From Astrothelium macrocarpum (taxonomy: Eukaryota > Ascomycota > Dothideomycetes > Trypetheliales > Trypetheliaceae): a DNA stretch of 64,000 nt. The position numbers and the translations under genes are program-made. Below the pieces are notes generated by a model. The model was not told where the DNA came from. It saw only the letters and a list, made by a program, of their open reading frames with translations, and did no database searches. Shown in pieces: positions 58,367 to 64,000 of this stretch. The stretch covers positions 496,001 through 560,000 of the forward strand of contig JAGEMR010000007.1 of the NCBI GenBank assembly GCA_021030915.1. The letters are read 5' to 3'. Positions within the stretch are counted from its first letter, which is position 1, and every line of letters starts with the position of its first letter.

Positions 58367-61300
58367 TTTTGGCAAAGGGTGGAGTAGACGCGACAGTCTC
58401 ACAGCAGCTCAGCGTTGCAAAGTCTAGAACACTCACGCGCGCAACCAGCATTAAGAAGTCGTCACGCGTAGTGTGCCCCAGTACCCATTCAGTGGCTCCG
58501 ATCACCGGGAAGTCAAGGTCCGGCGCGCAACGAAATCAAGATTAAGCGGGTCGGCGAATTTGTAAAAGCGAAATCAATTCATCGCAGCCGTGAGTGGATG
58601 CTTTCCCCTCGAATGACCCCAGGAGGTGAAGTGGAATGACAATCTTGGGTAGGTACATGTGGCAGGTCAACACAACCGGGATATCAAGCTTGCTTTCGGG
58701 GAGGCCAGCGCGATGACGTTGAGCTCTGCTCCAACGATCGCCTTCTGGCCCCGACGCGGCGAATGAAACGGTGCATCGAAAACGCCCATGGCTCCTTTCA
58801 GTAAGAGCCTCCGCATCGGGTCCGCCACTTTTGCTGTCATCTCCTTGGCGTTCTTGTGAGCCACTCATCGCTCTCACCGTCTCCCCACAGCCGAACCTTT
58901 TCTTCCCAACCGGAATCGCGCTTGTGTCGGCGGCTGGCCTGAGCAGCGCGCAACAGGAACCCATCCGCCGTGATCTTCGTCCTTCTAAGCATGGGACAAG
59001 TCATTCTTCTCAGGAACCGTCTGCACTCTCACGACGCGATCTCCGATGTCACAAGCTAGTCCAGGGCATTCTCTTTATGTCGTCATCGCTTGTCTTCCTC
59101 GTAGGATTTCATCAAAATATCGACGTCTCCCAGGCTTTGTCGGTATGTTGCATCGGCTTTACTTCTACAACGGTTTTGATCGTCCGGTGGCTCTTTTCGA
59201 GGCGCTACCGATTGCTTGGGTGATCGTCGATTCAGTGGGGACTCATGCACCGCCATGTGTGGCGTAAGAGTGGCTGTGCTCGGTGTTGTGGCTTTCCGTT
59301 GCAGATCAGTATCACCAGCCTCTGCGGCTTATGGTACTTTGCCCTGAGCTTGCACGTCCTCTTTATCTCTTGATTTGGAATGCGCGCGATTTCATTGATT
59401 GAATCATGTGGCCTAGGCAGTCCAACGTGGGTGCAGGAACAAAGTAAATTAATGAAGACAACAAGAATAGGAGAATATTCACTGATCCTTGATTTGCTAA
59501 TGAATAAACGTTGGAAGATTCCTCATTCCTTCAATTCAGTCTATGTTGTCGATCGATAAGCTACACCACTGGCCTCATGGAGAACCAGTACGGTGTTATC
59601 GCATTACAGAATGCTTGGGGGCTAAAAAGTGTGCGAACGGAATGTCTTCCTGAACGAAATGTAGTCAAGGAGCCTGCAAGTCTTCATCTTTCCCGAGAAC
59701 AAGATCAGGAGTAATGAGATGCTGTGACAGCTTACCTTTCATCTTACCCCCCATGCTTGGTGTAAGGTGAGAAAACATCCCTTTCCTAAGAGCCTTGAGA
59801 CCTTCACCTCAAAATTGTGCCCATACATGAGGGTTAATAATTATGATACACAAGGCATGGATTTGTGGCTAATTTGCGAATCAAGATGCTACATCTTTTA
59901 AAGAAAATTCATCTATCAGGGAACAGAAAACCCCTCGTCATGTCTCTTTCTTTCCCTTGTTCAGAAGAGATGGTTCTTTCCTGAATCAACTTCCAAAATT
60001 GCTGAAAAGGTCTTGGTCGCCTCAGCATGTCAAAATAACCTTTACGAGCATGCTATGTAAATACGGTCGATCATTTGTAATTGACTGCAATTTACTAGCT
60101 GGAAAGTTTCAAGAATTGTCGGAGTCTAGAGACTAACGGGAGAAACGACCAACTCTTACCTGGGCAACGCTCTATTACATCCAGCGGCATGCTTAGACTA
60201 ATAATCTTGATATGCGAATTTTGTATTTTGTTGCACAGGCTTCGCGAGGAGGCTCTTGGTCTATCACTAGTGAAAGATTTTTCATAATATTTCATGTCGT
60301 TTACTTAAACTTGCAGTTCCATAATTGGCAATTCGAAAGCGAGCAGAACAATCCACAAAACGATACAAAAACGACGAAGGCGCGCCCTGGAGCTCCTCAG
60401 CGGGACTTTGGAAGCATGAATGGCAACTTACTAAGCATTCATATTGGTGTTCTGCCATCAGTCAACAGTTCCATGAGGAGAAACCTCCATGAGATCGCCA
60501 TGAGAAAAGATATGTAGGAGTTGAGCCAGCTATAGTGAAGCATGTGAGAAGGATCGAACTCCATTATTGCCTTTTCGCTTCTACTGTTATTGCGGCTACT
60601 GTTGTTTTGAGGCTGATAACGATGTCGTCATCGAAATACGTGGTGCAGGAGCAACATGATTGGTTTTGCCGCTCACAATGTTCTCGCATATGATGGCGGT
60701 CCTCGATCTTTTTGGAATGTTCGTTCTTGCGCCTTCCTTTTGTCAATGCGTGTTGCTCGATGTTTTTTCTCGTCAAAGCTATCTGAGACACTTCTTAAAG
60801 CCATTATATCTGCAAAGTCATTGTGAAGAAGAAAATCCCTTCGTTATATCATCTTCTCAATTGACTCCTCGTTCATACGCTCCTCGCTTCCAATGATTCC
60901 AAATTGTCTCACAGTCATAATTATGCATGGCCTTCAAGGGCTTTTTGAAAAATCGTACAATTATGCCGAGTCTATCAATGCCCCTGACAATAGTCATCGT
61001 CCTTCACACTTCAGAATCTCATCTTCTTGCTGGGCCGCTGGATTTGCATCCTTGTGATGCCAATCTTTGTCTAGGTACTAATTATACGGTTCCCTACTTC
61101 CCCCTTAAGTACTGCGGTCGAGGTGGCATTATGGCATCGTTCGTAGAGTGCCTCATTATATTTGCGACCATGCCCGCCCTCTCAAAGTGTGATTTAATCA
61201 GAACTGTAAGACATCTTAGCATGGCATTTCTTGCTTTTGATAGGCGTGGGAGGATCTAATAGAAGATTTGCTTTCAGATCCTAAAACCATTCTTTTTACA

Positions 61301-61573
61301 TTAAATACAGTAGTATCAATTCTGGATCCAGGATCTCGATATCGAGCCAGGGAAGCTTCAGAGCCTGCTTCCAGGCCTTTATAATCCTTGGTGTAGCCTC
61401 TTTGTGCCTCCTCATGTCCTTATTTTCGTAGCTATCCTTGAAGGGTCCTTCCATGCTTCTTTCTTGAGTGTTGGTCTTAGCACTCGATCAAGTCACACAT
61501 GACCTTAAGCGTAGATGCTCTTCGTAGTTACTTTTATTTGCATCGGCACCCCTATATCTTGAAAGAGTCAGAG
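58367..61573. other. Gene-poor region of about 3.2 kb
   Basis: The stretch 58400-59270 contains overlapping frames of 140-150 codons on both strands with no recognisable protein; the stretch 59270-61570 is A/T-rich with only short frames. The longest, at 60927-61259 (110 codons), is Cys-rich and hydrophobic but unrecognised. I see no RNA gene or transposon feature. Confidence 0.45.
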
Positions 61574-62623
61574 TCAGTGATCAGTCGAGGTTGGCAACTC
61601 GACTGGTGGCGAATGCAGACTGTTCTCACGCTTTAGTCTCCAATCCCGTAATTCTCAGAAATAGTATACGAAGTACGGTACGCACCTGATCGGCAGCTCA
61701 ATTCTTTCCTCTCCGCCTGATAATTCCACTTTGCTCCGTTCTTCGTCCGGCAATTCTATACTTCTCTGCCCCGCGTCAAGTTCTTGGACCTGTTCTGAAT
61801 GGGTTCTGGAGAACACCGGAATTTGGTCGCCAGTGACATGTCCTTGCTGTTCGCTTTTTCTGCTGGCTCGACGTTTAAAAATCAGAAAGATGAGAGCGGC
61901 TGCTAGAACTGTAGTCACGAAGGCACTACCAATTCCAACACCGACATAGTCACGGCCAGAAAGGCCCGCATGTGATCCTACAGCTTTCGTTGAAGAAGGA
62001 AGAGACGCAGCTGTGGTTGTGGATACTGTACCAGACCCAGAGGCTGTAGCTGTTGGCGTCGATGTCTGTGAAAGATTTGTCAATGCCAATAGTCACTAAA
62101 TCATCAAAGGATAGAAGCTACACACTACTAGCATTTGAGACCATTGTGAGTCATCAATAGGCATAATGCTCTGGAACTCCCAGTGTTGTCTAGGATCGTA
62201 TGGCACGGCACTCGTTTGGCTTGACATGTATACCGGGTTCCCTGGGTGAACGTCCAGATGATAGGAGGATCCGTTCTCGACGTTGACAATATAAAATGTG
62301 TTATTTCCAAACCCGCCCATCGTCCACTTTTGACCATTGTTATTTGGGTTAATTGGCTGCAAGCGAGGCTGTGTATGACTTGGGTCGGTCTCTTGCGGTA
62401 CCAAAGCAACCCCAAGAGCAACAAGTGGCCCGGATGCGTTGTTGCGAAAGGTGAAAGCAGATGAACTACCTTGTGCTAATATGATCTGCCAGTATTGTGC
62501 ATAGTTGGATGAGTTCCAGTATTGAAACCCTGTCAAATTACCCCCCTGGTTCGTGAGAACGCTGCCAAAGCCTACATGGACTTCTGTCACTTGATACCAC
62601 ATATTTGAGTCAAAGGACGCCAT
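61574..62623 (-). CDS. Ricin-B-like lectin domain membrane protein
   Basis: The best model has three exons, 62623-62129, 62065-61686 and 61637-61574, giving 312 residues. If the last intron is not removed, the frame ends at 61655 and the product has 301 residues. Residues about 7-160 form a ricin-B/CBM13-like beta-trefoil (MWYQVTEVHVG, AQYWQIILAQG, QKWTMGGFGNNTFYIVN, HLDVHPGNPVYMSS, HWEFQSI). A Ser/Thr-rich stalk (STPTATASGSGTVSTTTAAS) follows, then a transmembrane helix (YVGVGIGSAFVTTVLAAALIF with a following LIFKRRASRK stop-transfer) and a short acidic tail. It is a fungal cell-surface protein probably binding glycans. No classical N-terminal signal peptide is visible, as in several relatives, so the topology relies on the C-terminal helix. 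The first donor has two candidates three bases apart (62128 and 62125). Confidence 0.75.
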
Positions 62624-64000
62624 GTTCGATGAAAAATGAAGTGTGAACCGTGATCAGGCTGGATATATTTGGGAGCGCAGTGCTGGCTCAGACAAATTCT
62701 ATTGTGTGCGATGCAAAAGAAATTAAAAAAAGACCCCGGTGGGGCGAGGCCAGGAGAAGTCTTTTCTTCGTGTCTGTATCAAACTTTCATTGTCCTTCAT
62801 GAAAGCAATGATAAGGCCGAGCCTGCGATAGACGAGCGTGCCCATACATGCCGGCTCGCTTCAAGCACTGCTTGCAAGCGTGATGAAAAGGCAACTTTTG
62901 CTGTAAGTTGCAATCTCGAAGCACATTATAGCAGGGAAGATTCAGCTGTCGGCAAGTAGAATGTCAGATCCAAAGGGAAATATCTCGCGCCGACTTTCCA
63001 AAAAGAGTGAGGTACGTCGGCTAAGGCAGAGAGAACAAGGCATCTAAGGCAATCTACTCGAGGACGAGGATCACAGGTTCAGTCTGAGCTACCATATCAG
63101 AGCAATCCTTCACCTTTTCAGGCACCCTTCTTGTCTTGATCAGCCTCAATAAAAGTTAGAATCGGGTCTTTCCGACCAAGGCAACGGTCCTCGCCGCTTT
63201 TATGGCTGCTCTTGGCTTGTGCTCATGCAAACACTAGGATTATTATCGAAATATTGGAACACCTTTCCGCATTCGGGATACCACTCACCAATTTTGGTAG
63301 GGCCGCTATTTGGCCCAGAGTAAGGCTGTGGTAGATTTGAGCCAAAGAAACCTCGCGTAGAAATATGTGAGAACAATAGCTAGGGTAGATAGCATTAGAT
63401 AGTGTTAGAAGAAACATTTATAGCCATACATGAAGATTTCTCATCGCAAATTGTCAATGTCAAAGGAATCATCGAAATAGAGAAGAAATTCAGTTTTGGC
63501 TTTGGTCATAGCGAAATCCTGTAGTTTCACGGAGGGACCTGGCACATTGATTCGCTGCTTGTTCTGTTGACGTATGAACGATGATATTTCTCTTGGCATA
63601 GTCTGGACTAGGCCTGATGTAAGTTGTCTAATTGGGTTCAATTTTCGATAATGTTGATCTTGTCGGATCGCCTTGACTGAGTATTTGTGCTCATATGATC
63701 TGATTTTGTCAGATGAAAAGGCGAACGCCCAATGTTGCAAAAAGAGGTAATAATGTCATGTATCTCTAAGCGGAGGCAGCCGTCGAGGATACAAGCTTAA
63801 TTCTGAACCCGATGGAGGATTACTTGGTTTACTGTTTCTAATGAAAGGGAGCGAACCAAAACTCCCTCCAGCGACCAGACTGGCCAAATGTACGGGTTTG
63901 AAAAGCTCAGCTTCACACCAAAAGGCACTAGAGGTTGCGACAAGAAATGTTCTAACTGGCCAAAAAATCATTAGACATTTATGCATCAGGAAGGTTTTTG
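62624..64000. other. Intergenic region at right edge
   Basis: These 1.4 kb contain minus-strand frames of 99 codons (63441-63740) and 76 codons (63756-63986) without recognised domains. A gene entering from the right edge on the minus strand cannot be excluded. Confidence 0.4.

Noticed and set aside
58542..59223. Overlapping frames of 140-150 codons on both strands
   Set aside because: Neither has recognisable features, splice continuity or a clear start context.
1..64000. CRISPR arrays, rRNA genes, intact transposons
   Set aside because: No regularly spaced direct repeats, rRNA-like sequence, or transposase/reverse-transcriptase frames with terminal repeats were seen.

Overview
The window is nuclear DNA of a filamentous ascomycete (Pezizomycotina, possibly Leotiomycetes). 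The evidence is short introns of about 46-95 bp with GT(A/T)NGT-like donors, CTAAC/CTGAC-type branch points and YAG acceptors, compact intergenic spaces among housekeeping genes, and families typical of these fungi: Pth11-like rhodopsin-domain protein, HET domain, Kelch surface protein and ricin-B-like membrane protein. I rebuilt gene models by hand; every multi-exon model marked CDS closes in frame.

Layout. 1-12 kb is sparse. It holds the N-terminal end of an unknown protein running off the left edge, a disabled RAD5-like SNF2 helicase/RING gene (1.8-5.5 kb), a seven-helix rhodopsin-domain protein (6.1-7.6 kb) and about 4 kb without a recognisable gene. 11.9-23.0 kb has a small secreted acidic protein, a GH64 beta-1,3-glucanase, a 1489-residue protein joining a GHKL/HSP90-type ATPase to a NO VEIN-type (DUF3883) nuclease-like domain, and a 662-residue disordered regulator-like protein. 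23.4-34.4 kb is again gene-poor: a GC-rich island with short tandem repeats, a decayed HET-domain gene (30.8-32.2 kb) and a possible structured Pol III RNA (32.5 kb).

34.4-58.4 kb is a dense conserved block: Drn1/CWF19-like (lariat and splicing metabolism), divergent from Utp20 (SSU processome), Zim17/Hep1 (mitochondrial Hsp70 escort), divergent from cullin-3, then an F-box protein, BUB1 checkpoint kinase and a Kelch membrane protein. 58.4-64 kb holds one ricin-B-like lectin membrane protein in otherwise empty sequence.

The core genes serve independent housekeeping roles (ribosome and RNA processing, ubiquitin ligases, mitosis, mitochondrial import) and do not form an operon or cluster. The most notable observations are the helicase gene, whose premature stops are all explained by CpA-to-TpA changes in glutamine codons, the ATPase-nuclease fusion protein, the decayed HET gene, the candidate Pol III RNA, and an altered zinc-ligand spacing in Zim17.
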